From Vanessa cardui (taxonomy: Eukaryota > Arthropoda > Insecta > Lepidoptera > Nymphalidae), in NCBI RefSeq assembly GCF_905220365.1, contig NC_061136.1, positions 11,015,702-11,079,701 on the forward strand: a DNA stretch of 64,000 bases, given 5' to 3'. Positions 45,595-55,689 of this stretch are shown here, piece after piece (positions within the stretch are counted from its first letter, which is position 1; every line of letters starts with the position of its first letter). Both the position numbers and the translations under genes were made by a program. The notes beneath the pieces were generated by a model that ran no database searches, was not told the DNA's origin, and was given only the letters and a program-made list of their open reading frames with translations.

Positions 45595-47039
45595 CAGTCC
45601 CAGTAAATCCTTCATTACAACAGTTTTTCAGAATATGTCACATTATATGTGAAGGATGTTGTTTGTGGTCAATGAAAAATTTAATAAATAATATAAAAAC
45701 AATACATTGTTCATATAGTCTATGAAATGGTTAGGAAAAGATTTTTTACTCAATGTAGTAGATAATTTTGTTTATGTTTATTTTAATAAAGGAAAGCTTA
45801 CACGAGACATAACGAGATAGAAGTTGATTAGAGACGTCGAACTTTACACCGACTTAATCTCACGAAGTTTATATTTATACCGTGCAATTAAATGCTCAAA
45901 CTTGTATATCTGAGACGTGTCTCGAACGAGTTCGACTGTTTTACGTAAATACATCTTCCAGGGCGTGTAAAGCCTCATTATAGTTTGACTTTGAAAATTT
46001 GTGAACCATTAAAGATAATAAAGTTAAACAGAGTAATAATTTTGCTTGTTGGCAATCTTCCAGTCCTATTACTGGCTCCGGATATTATAAGCTATTAGCC
46101 TCGAGCTGTAGCAAGGATTTGTTTAGATTTGGTTTTCTTTATAAATTATGTTATGTTATGTTAATATACAACCTAAGTCCCACACATGCGCTTACTTGTT
46201 TTTGTTGAAATAAATTCCCTGAAATTTCAATTTACATACTTTTTATTTTGTTCGATGATAAATTGCACTTAATATAATTGTCTTTTTATTTTGTTTTAAA
46301 ACATCAATTATTATATTATGAGCAGAATTTTCAATATATTTTTATATATACGAGATTTATGCGGAAAATTTATGCTAAGATACGAACATGCACTGCATTT
46401 TCCCGCGCTTAATTTTTCTTTATAATTCATCTTGCGCTCAGCAATGAAGGATAACATAATGAGAGCACCTGAACGTGTTAGCTTATACACGTATATGTAT
46501 ATTTATGAAACAGCAGTTAGGAAATATTTTGGAACAAATACTTTTCCTAAAGTGCTTCTTCACTCTGCACTCACTTCACTCTGCTTATTATTTAAGTGAA
46601 GTGGTTTTGATCTATGGTGAAGATCAACATTAAAGAAAATCTAAGAAAATTTAAGAAAGTGAATAAATTACTTGTTAAAGATTCCGTGCCGTTGCAGATG
46701 CAGCAATATTAAATACCAAAGAAAAAAATCGCTCTTAAATGCATTGAACTGTGGAATCGCTATTGTTACATAGTATAAAGGCGTTTTCATTTTATAATGT
46801 CTGAATAATGTATAGAATCTTGTCGATACATTATATTCATGGCGTAAGAATATAGTTACAAAAATATGTTGAGGTATCTGAGAAACATTAAAGAATAATA
46901 TAATTCTGCGATAATATTTAATGTCTTAGCCAAGTTAATCATGTTAAATCATTTTAAATGATAAAAGTAAACGAGAAATTAATAAAAACACGTATTCAAT
47001 TTGATTAGGTAAATAACTAAATAAGTTGAGGACATTTTT
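45595..47039. other. noncoding stretch with a SINE-A relic
   Basis: AT-rich. At about 46407-46480 TTTTTCTTTATAATTCATCTTG and CAGCAATGAAGGATAACAT match the middle of SINE-A. No gene is seen. Confidence 0.5.
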
Positions 47040-47259
47040 TTTTACCTTGCTCCATTATTTATTTGTTTATTTAAATCAGGCAACAGTGGTCCATAGAAAT
47101 ATAGCTACATAATATACATTATCTTAAAAATATAATAATACATATTCACTTAAAAATACTATTACATAACAATATACAACATAATCATATAATTAATTAA
47201 TCATATAATAATATACATGTTTTCTTAAACTTATAACTACACTACACTACACGACACTA

Positions 47260-48549
47260 TCATGTACTGTTGCGCGTGGTGCAGGGTATCCTGCCACGAA
47301 ATCTACGAAACACCACACCCGTTGGCCAAAAACTCTGCTGCATGAAGGTCGCTAGATGTTGAGTCGGAACGCGCACCACAAATGAATTAAAATTCACGTT
47401 GTAACGCGATTCCAACTTCACGACCCTCAATATCCACGTCGTTTTCATGCGAATATACTCCACAATCTCCTCTGCCTTTGTAGAGTAATGTAGACGGGAG
47501 AGTAAAGGAGACAGGTACAGCTGTGTTGTTGGAACAGCTGTCCGCAACGAAGTTCCTGCATCCGATGGCTGTGCGCTCCCGCACTGGTTGCGGCTCGACG
47601 GCTTCTTCTTCTTCTTCTTCTCAACTTTGACGAAGCCATCTGCATCTACCGGGTTTGTTTTCAAACCCGGTTGTCTCAGATCCTCGTGGGTTTGGACTAT
47701 TTGGATCTGTTTTCCCTCTTCCTGTGTCTTACTCTGCGATGCAGCAGGTTTAGCAGCTACAGCAGCGTAATCACTTTTGGGAATCGGGCTACTTCGCTGT
47801 GACAACGCTTCAATCGGGGGCGTTGAACTGGCGGCGGAGTGCCGTGATGCGTCGTCAGCACTATCGACAGTTGCAAACACGAAACTGCCACCGAGCGCAT
47901 TTTTCGCACGGCGTCTCATGGTCACCGGTCACCGTCACCGGTCACACGATGCCTCGAATTGTGAATATTCACAATTCGAGGCATCGTGTGACCTACATTC
48001 CGAAGTAGCGCTACGTAATTGCACTACTTCAGCACGCAATTCACTAATAGTTTTATCTGATGCCTCCAACTTCGATTGTACCTCAGCCAGGGTCGTCTTC
48101 AAGTATGTGATGTCCTTAAGCAACCTGGTAACGTCGACGTGATCGAATGTGACAGGGGACAGCTTATGCAACTCCTTCGCCACGAAAGCGGGCACATCGT
48201 CCGGGTTGGTCATCTTCAACAGGTCGATGATGTCCTGAATACTCTTTTGTGTTCCATCCCTTCTGCGTGACGGCATTTCGTTAATCTTCCCAAGCGTTTG
48301 GAAAAGCAGCACTTTGCCTCTGCTGATCTCATTTTCTTTGAAGTTTGACTTGCAGATCTGCAAAATGCTGACTTCGTCCATGGTATCGATGGTATTTTGT
48401 ATGAATGCCAACAACTCGTTGGCTATGAGTTGTTGAGAACATATCGAACAGACGGGCAGCGGTTATAGCCGCACAATACGCGTCTTCAGAATTTGCACTG
48501 TGGAACACGTCCGTGTCCGAGCGCGCATTGCACACGACTCCATTATGTG
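47260..48549 (-). pseudogene. LINE ORF1 (gag-like) protein
   Basis: RNA-binding ORF1-type protein of a lepidopteran LINE. A Cys-rich start (PLPVCSICSQQLIANELL) is followed by a helical stretch (DEVSILQICKSNF, EMPSRRRDGTQKSIQDIIDL) and a coiled-coil-like segment (LLKDITYLKTTLAEVQSKLE, SDKTISELRAEV). Then come a Ser/Lys-rich linker with KVEKKKKKK and a C-terminal block (LHYSTKAEEIVEYIRMKT, NFNSFVVRVPTQHL, WPTGVVFRRFRGR). In-frame stops occur at 48463-48465, 47935-47937 and 47929-47931. The last two lie beside a perfect 54-bp palindrome within a GGTGAC-repeat. The C-terminal 221 codons are open. Confidence 0.65.
47940..47993. repeat. perfect 54-bp palindrome
   Basis: GGTCACACGATGCCTCGAAT on the left and its exact complement on the right meet at TGAATATTCA with no loop. 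It lies inside the LINE ORF1. Confidence 0.95.
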
Positions 48550-48639
48550 TTACCGATTAATGTGCCCCGCCCAACAAACAATTCAGTAAGAATTCACTTC
48601 AACTTACGTTACTCGTACCACCACTTATAAATAAGTCAA

Positions 48640-48930
48640 TATCAGGTGTAATAAAATCAAAATAAACTTTATTCAAGTGGGCTTTTACAAGCAATTTTCA
48701 ATCGTAATTTAACAATTAAGTGAAGGTAACACCGGTTCGGCAATTAGATTCTACCGAGAAGAACCGGCAAGAAACTCAGTAGTTACTCTTTTTCAACATT
48801 TAAAAAATACAATCATATTAGTTAAATCAAAAATCAAAATCAATCAAAATCAAAATAAACTTTATTCGAGTGGGCTTTTTCAAGCACTTTTGAATCGTCA
48901 TTTAACAATTAAGTATAGTAATGCATCCTG
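48640..48930 (-). mobile_element. two tandem LINE 3'-end fragments
   Basis: ATCAAAATAAACTTTATTC begins both 48640 and a second unit at about 48845, each followed by GTGGGCTTTT and CAATTAAGT. The first continues through ACCGGTTCGGCAATTAG and GAACCGGCAAGAAACTCAG. They are 3' tails in minus orientation whose coding parts are absent. The clade is not assigned. Confidence 0.55.
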
Positions 48931-49245
48931 TCTGGAAGTCAGCTGGTGTTAAATCGACGTTCACGTTAAACATTCACATTTCACGTTTTCTGCGATGAGA
49001 TTCGAGTTTCTTGTCCAGAATTGCCCTATTGATCTCATGTGCCCTTCGTTTGGGAAGAACAGTGTCACGGGTCTATTCTGCACATAATCGCCTAACAATA
49101 CTCCGAAGGTGTTCTAGATTCCATATGGTTATGTCAATAAGAAATATTATCACAGGTATACTGCTTCACCTGCTGTTGGTGACATGGAGGTTCACTATTC
49201 CCATCGAAGGTTACTTTGAGCGTGCCATGAGGCGAAAAGCATAAA
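48931..49245. other. unassigned low-AT block
   Basis: Less AT-rich, with no repeat match. The plus frame at 49011-49244 (77 codons) has no domain. The minus strand reads RRAHEINRAILDKKLESHRR between stops, which might be a decayed mobile-element frame. Confidence 0.3.
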
Positions 49246-49400
49246 AATCGACTTTCAAAACGTAATCGCAGCAAGTTCGACCTTTGATGTCTTAAAATAC
49301 GTAAAAAGATATATAGAAAACTTCAATGGTAATAGGTATATTACTAAACAATTTGAATCTGGAATGTAAGGATTACCGAGAAAAAAGGTTTAAACTCAAT

Positions 49401-49990
49401 AATAAATAAAATTTTAACAAAAAGAAAAACCGACTTCAAACAAAACAGTATTTTAAAACAAATTAAAATGCACTCAAAAGTAATAAAAATAATTGCATAT
49501 TTAACACATTTTTGAGAGTCCTCCTAGGTAAAATGAAATGAAAAATATTAGACTACTTAAAAGTCGATTTACGATTATATAACGTAGTTATAGTTATTGT
49601 TATATTTGGATCCGGTGTCAGCCACAGGCACACGCTTCAACAATCAAAAGAAAGAAGCGATACGAGCCTCTTGATTGACCCAGTATAATATCGTATGAAA
49701 GGTAATTTGTAAGAAAAAATTCTTAAAGTATTCTCGTATTGTTTTTTGGTAGGTATAGTATAGGGTTGGCTGACACCGACTCCAAATATAGCAATAATTA
49801 TAACTACATTATATAATCGTAAATCGACTTTTAAGTAGTCTAATATTTTTCATTTCATTTTACCTAGGAGGACTCTCAAAAATGTGTTAAATATGCAATT
49901 ATTTTTATTACTTTTGAGTGCATTTTAATTTGTTTTAAAATACTGTTTTGTTTGAAGTCGGTTTTTCTTTTTGTTAAAATTTTATTTATT
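49401..49990. mobile_element. 590-bp foldback of family F left ends
   Basis: Arms of about 223 bp (49401-49623 and 49768-49990) are near-perfect inverted copies. Each starts with AATAAATAAAATTTTAAC and CCGACTTCAAAC and ends at GGTGTCAGCC. The 144-bp loop is unrelated sequence. The arms equal the left half of the family F copy at 19624-19910. Confidence 0.85.
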
Positions 49991-51077
49991 TTTTGATTTT
50001 AAGTGAAGCTGATGTAGACTAACATTTTTTTCTTAATATGGATAGATTAAGCGTGCCGATTATATGAATCAGAAACTACTTCAGGGACAATTTCAAAAGA
50101 AACTTTCGAATAAAGCAAAAATAGACTTTCGAAAATGCGGCTTTAATACGTCATGCGGCATAAACTACAAGGTACCACTCTCGAAAGAGCTGTAATCGAC
50201 CTCAGTAAAAAAACTTTGCAAAAGAGCTATTCGTATGCTATGTCATACATCATATACACAAAATTTGATTAAAGACAGAAAGAAATTCTGCCCCAAATCG
50301 CACCCTAACTGTAAGCCGTTTAGGAGTTCCGTCAATACATAGTATAAAACAAAGTCGCATTCTCTGTCCCTATATCTTTAAAACTACGAAACGGATTTTG
50401 ATGCGGTTTTTTTTAATAGATAGTGTAATTCAAGGGGAAGGTTTGTGTATATAATAAATAAACAATATAGTAAAGAAACACTGACAATTTTAGAAGTTTG
50501 CAATGTGATGTCGTAAATAAACAAATTCTTTACTATATTTAGTATCAGTATTGCACCCGTGAGAAGTCGGGGCGAGTCGCTAGTTGATTATAATATTTGA
50601 TTATGACAATTACATGAACATAACCACGTTCCGGAAGGTGATTCAAATATCCAAGTAACCCATAAATAAAAGATTCGACCGAGTATTGCTAACGTGCTCC
50701 TCAGAATTGTTCCGTTCCCTCCCGTTCCCTTAATTTGTCATGGATCCTGTGCTCAGAACCTTACCAAACTTTCACCAAACTACCCTTAAAGTATATCCTT
50801 TATATTAAAAAATCATCAAAATTGGTTAACGTGATTTTGAGTTATTCGCCTATTTGTCGCGCATATACATAATGCAAATTTAAGACTTACGTCGTTTTCA
50901 TACGGATACCATCATCGGAAAAAAATTAAAAAAAAATGGGACCCCACGGGAAGCACTACCTTTCAAACAAAAAAAAAATTATCAAAATCGGTCCACCCAG
51001 TAAAAAGTTATGAGGTAACAAACATAAAAAAAAAAAAATACAGACGAATTGATAACCTCCTCCGTTTGGAAGTCGGT
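49991..51077 (+). mobile_element. family F long copy with a Helitron inside
   Basis: Runs from TTTTGATTTTAAGTGAAGC to GGAAGTCGGTTGAAA and contains a short Helitron at 50332-50583. No protein frame survives. Matching segments occur at 16545-16990 and, reversed, at 37180-38218. Confidence 0.5.
50332..50583 (+). mobile_element. short Helitron in family F
   Basis: Starts TCAATACATAGTATAAAAC and ends GGGCGAGTCGCTAG followed by T. The 5' neighbour is G rather than A. The GTGAGAAGTCGGGG segment is the decayed 3' hairpin. Confidence 0.65.
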
Positions 51078-51698
51078 TGAAAATAAGGCCACATGACGTA
51101 AATCCAATCCTTCATCATTACAAATAAGGATTCGCGAGGGTTAAATTTCTTCTAAATTAGTTTTAAATATCAGAATGCTTAAGGAGCTTTATTAAGATAT
51201 TTAATTACATCATAGCTTGACCTAATAAAAACAATACGCGTTTTAATTTTTTATTTTATTGGTTTTTATACATCGGTCTTTAATACGAGTATTAATTAAT
51301 TACAGATGTAATATAAATATAAAATTTAAATCTTTAATATTGTTTCTTTTAAAATGAGAAACAAGCATTGCTTTAATGTTACTTAAATTTTATATTTCTC
51401 TAAGAATTTCAAGATCTTTCGTAGCAGTACTTAACCCGTGTAAGACACACGACGTTACAAATACCTAAATGGAATCTAAAATTTTGACCGGAAAACCAAC
51501 ATATTGCGAACTGTTACGAACTTTTCGACTTGAATTTTAGAAGAAAATACTTTTATTTTCAGTAAATATATTAAAGTTTATACAATTAATGAATTAGAAT
51601 ACGATATTGGTGTCTAACTAATTTTTTTTCTGAAATACGCAAGAAATGTATCAGAATAATTTATTTGTGATGGTAGATGGTAGAAAATATTATATTAC
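51078..51698. other. AT-rich noncoding stretch
   Basis: Nothing recognised. Confidence 0.45.
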
Positions 51699-51935
51699 TG
51701 ACGACCTCCGTGGTCGAGTAGTGTGTACACCGGTTTTCATGGTTACGCCACTCCGAGGTCCCGCGTTTGATTCCCGGCCGAGTCGATGTAGAAAAATTTC
51801 GATAGTTTTCTATGTTGTCTTGTGTCTGGGTGTTTGTGGTACCGTAGTTACTTCTGATTTTCCATAACTCAAGTGCTTTGGCTACTTATATTGGGATCAG
51901 AGTAATGTATGTATGTGCTGTTGTCCATTATTTAG
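51699..51935 (+). mobile_element. SINE-C copy 6, plus strand
   Basis: Begins TGACGACCTCCGTGG with A box TGGTCGAGTAG (near consensus) and B box reading GTTTGATTCC. It ends past GGGATCAGAGTAATG. It is the only plus-orientation copy of six. Confidence 0.8.
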
Positions 51936-52518
51936 AAAAAAACCGTAAAAATCCGGTATTGTTATATTTCTTAAAAGTCATTTTAAAAATAACAATGTCG
52001 TTGAATATTAAATTTTGTTGCCAAGAGTATTTTAATCACATAACGATAACTTATATAACATTGACATAGACTATGAAAGCAATTTATTTCTACGAAACAA
52101 TCAGAACTTTATTTGCGAAATACTTTGCAAATTATGAAAGACAATTTTCGTTTCTTCAAATATCAAGGGCATGGTTCGAAGAAAATGAGTTTATGTAAAT
52201 ATATTATGTACTGGTAAATGTTAAGAATCTAAGGATCATAACCATCATTAAAACTTGATGTTACGTTGGTAAATTGAGATTTGTTTACAATTTTAAATAG
52301 ATAAATTATTAAAAATAGTAATTTAGTAATTTTTTGTTTCTATGATTCAAGGGCTTAATTTGAGTAGCTTGAAAAATTGGCTCTGAACTTCAGATTGACA
52401 CAGGTGCTTAGCTAGGCAGTAGCTGGCACCTTCTTGCCATGAGTGTCGTTCTCCTTCATATACTGCTCGCCACACGTATATACGATACGATGTGCCATAA
52501 AAAGAGAGACCCATTGGT

Positions 52519-52563
52519 CCACTCCGTCTAAGCAGACCTCCAAGGTCTCCTTAGACGGAGTGG
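52519..52563. repeat. short-loop hairpin, 20 of 21 paired
   Basis: CCACTCCGTCTAAG and AGACCT pair with AGGTCT and CTTAGACGGAGTGG around a three-base loop, with one C-C mismatch. The flanks (51936-52518, 52564-53051) hold no recognised gene. Confidence 0.85.
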
Positions 52564-53051
52564 TGGCACTATACGCACTTTCTCCTCTGTATTATATATC
52601 CTGTATTTATATGTACGTGTATTGAGTTCTACGTATAAAAGTTTTTGCAATACTGTAAACGATCGCCAAACCACTAAGGAGGCCCAATTTTTCCAAAATT
52701 TCATCAACATATCGTACATGATAGTCACGTATTATTCAATAAACCTAAAATTAATACAAGGAACGTGATACGCATGACCGAATGAGTTCTTCGTAGTTTT
52801 GCTGTAATGAAGATTGGGATAAGACCGCAAACTATTTACTGAAGTTGTTTCGCCTCACATCAAATTTATTCGTTCGTATTTATCCGCAGAACACTTATTC
52901 TGACTTTATTCTCATAAGAATTGTGAATTATACACATAATTAACCCCTTTTTTCCTAAGTAATATACATACATAGATTATTATTTTGACAACTTTATTCA
53001 ATATGTAAGTACTTATTGATGCGGCTGGTTTTTTTTTTTGTATTATATTCG

Positions 53052-53143
53052 TATATATAAGAGTAAATATATGAGCTTCGAAAACATACGGTTAAAAGAT
53101 AATCTCCTATTATATACACCTTACCTTATTTTATATCAGGGTG
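53052..53143 (+). repeat. 92-bp direct repeat, copy 1
   Basis: TATATATAAGAGTAAATATA, GAGCTTCGAAAACATAC, GTTAAAAG and ACCTTACCTTATT match copy 2 at 55145-55246. Confidence 0.75.
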
Positions 53144-55144
53144 CTAAAAAGCAAAGCGATTTTTCTAGGAAATTGTTTTTCCCTCAAAAGAACGATATTT
53201 TAAATTTTGCTCTTGTGATATTGTCGATCGGTGAATAGGTATACACGTGGCAGGATATGGCCGAATAAATGTGCAAGTATTCTCATAACCTTCAATGCTG
53301 AGCACAACATTTAGTTATTTCAACCACATGCATTGGAAGTAAATTAAGAAAAGTTGAGAAAATGAAAATCACGCTGAATCCGTTATCTTCGATTAAAGCG
53401 CACGTATTTTAACCACAGGAGCCGACTCCTGACAATTTCGGTCAACTAGAACTATTTAATTCGATTTCCCCTAATGCTTTGCGGCGAATGATAACATCAT
53501 TAGTAAATCTGTATGTCTTTGAACGAACTGAACTGAACTGAATCCATTAAGCAAATACGACAATTTTCAAATGAGGTAGCAGGAGATTAAACTTCAAATT
53601 ATTTGTCTTAATAAAAGAGAAAGTGTATTTACCTGAAACAAATATTACCTTATTTATGCTTTTATTCAATGTAGCTCATAATTTTTAGAACTAAATGTTT
53701 CTTTTTATATTGATATTTTGAGTTCCTTGTAACGTTTTAAACAAGAATCAATTAGGACCTTAAAATTAGCACTAAAAATAACCTTCTTACATCTCATACC
53801 CGTGTAAATTCAATTTGAATAGGAATGAACGAAACCGTTCACGTTCGTTCAAATTGTAAGATGCAAAGAATATTTCGGTTGCTTTGCACTGTTTTTTTAA
53901 GATGCTGAGAATGATGATATAGATAAGCTAATGGTTGAAATTATAAAACGGCAATTTCCTTTACACACGTTTGTACATTGAGACTAATGTGTAGACTGAG
54001 ATCTTAATACGCTGGCTGATGTAAGTAATATTATTAAATTCATAGCGATAGCTGTTGCAATTTTTTTATACCCATTATGATTATTAATCATTTACAAATA
54101 TGATTTAAAATGTTATATGAATTATGTATTCAAATACACGTATTTTTGTAACAATAATGAACATGAGCATCGTTGGGATATCATCAGATAAGATGTCGTT
54201 ATATTCATTCATTCTTTGGTTAATCTTACTATGAAATACAACCCTACAAGCAAATAAATACAAAATGTTAGAAGGAAAAATGTAACACATATTATCAAAC
54301 AATGTAATGTAGGGACTGATAAATTAAATGGAACGCCGAAAAAAGGACTTAAAATTAAGCAGCGTCTGTTTAAAAAAGTCCATAATTATTATTGTTGGAG
54401 AAGATAAATGTAGAGCAAACTTCCTGCCCACCATTTAAGAGCATTGTTTCACATTTTACTCCGGTTTGAGCATTATTCAGTGTGAAAATTACTTCTCGCG
54501 GAAAAAAATAAATTTTGTTTACTCGACAAAGTTGAAAGAATTTTATTTGGGTATTAAATTTAGAATGGGATATCATAAATTAAACAAAACACGGTATAAA
54601 TATTTTTTATATTTTGAAAATATTTTTTAGGAATACATAACTTAAAAGGCCAAATTAGTATTTAATAAGTTTATATAAAGTATACAAGAAGGAAGAAATT
54701 GAAATAGATGAATTAATAATAGTACTTTAATCAATTTAAAATAAGTATTTTTTTTTCATTTTTGAAAGAAGCAATATTTGGGCTATTTATTCCCTTGCAG
54801 ATTTCTGCATCTTCAGGGTATTTCATATATAATTCCAGGAATATAATGTAAATTTACGATGATATTCATTGTGTTGATATAATCCGTGACAAATATTAGT
54901 CTTGTGTGTGTAAACACGAGAAATAAAGATAAGCGTACCAAGACTCTGACTCTACAAAGGAAATACGATATGTATATATTACTCTTCAAGTGTATAAATT
55001 AATTAAAATTTTAAGTAATATCATTTATTTATATATAATATAACATATTAGTTTTATTTCATTTATAATATGAAAGAAAAGTTTTTCGAGTACATCATCA
55101 CAACAAGAAAAATATCTTCTAAGTAGTAATATCGTCGTTCAAAC
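53144..55144. other. AT-rich noncoding stretch
   Basis: No gene or known repeat. A small tandem GAACTGAACTGAACTGAA lies near 53525. Frames at 54105-54302 and 54370-54576 lack domains. Confidence 0.5.
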
Positions 55145-55246
55145 ATATATAAGAGTAAATATATTGTAAATTTGAGCTTCGAAAACATACCGTTAAAAGG
55201 TAACCTCCTATTATGTATACCTTACCTTATTCTATATCAGTCTGCT
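55145..55246 (+). repeat. direct repeat, copy 2
   Basis: Matches copy 1 with about 10 extra bases (TTGTAAATTT) after GTAAATATA and few substitutions. It lies some 450 bp upstream of the large LINE. Confidence 0.75.
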
Positions 55247-55689
55247 CAGGCATTCAATTATACTGGTGTAATACTTCGGCGTGTCACGCTTAGGTAAGAC
55301 TTCAAATTGGTCAAGGGAGAAAAGTCAAAAATCTGTTCGCTACGCCCATCGTGCCGAGAACATCTCTACTGTCAAGCGAGATCACTCTTTTACCACTACT
55401 TCTAGACTATGACTGGAGGGCCAATCCAAGTTTATATGTTGCATCACGATAATTTTTAACGTAATCGTGTCATCTCTACAAAATTGAAAAGTTTAATAAA
55501 TGTTTACTTTTTAAGTTTTTGCAACATGTTTTCCATAGGAGAAAGTGCCACGAAGGAAGAATGTTTGGTATATTGTATCGACAAAGGGCAAGTGGCTCTC
55601 TTATGTCGCCACTGTACTCAACTTCCTCATGTATCTGCGTCATGTAAACTGTATACACGAAGTATAGAGATTTTGTTTCATTGTACAAG

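Larger units (their letters stand above)
47040..48549 (-). mobile_element. LINE ORF1-only element (HAL1-like layout)
   Basis: The minus-strand element runs from an ORF1 start near 48549 to a 3' region ending at about 47060 with CAAATAAATAAT-type sequence. ORF1 leads directly into about 200 bp of AT-rich 3' sequence, and no endonuclease or reverse transcriptase frame is present. This is either an internal deletion or an ORF1-only derivative that relied on another LINE. Confidence 0.5.

Noticed and set aside
47777..48142. 121-codon plus frame
   Set aside because: It lies antisense to the LINE ORF1, whose own frame shows the protein-like pattern.
49401..49990. LTR retrotransposon with terminal repeats
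   Set aside because: The repeats are inverted, not direct, and the 144-bp interior has no coding capacity or primer-binding site.
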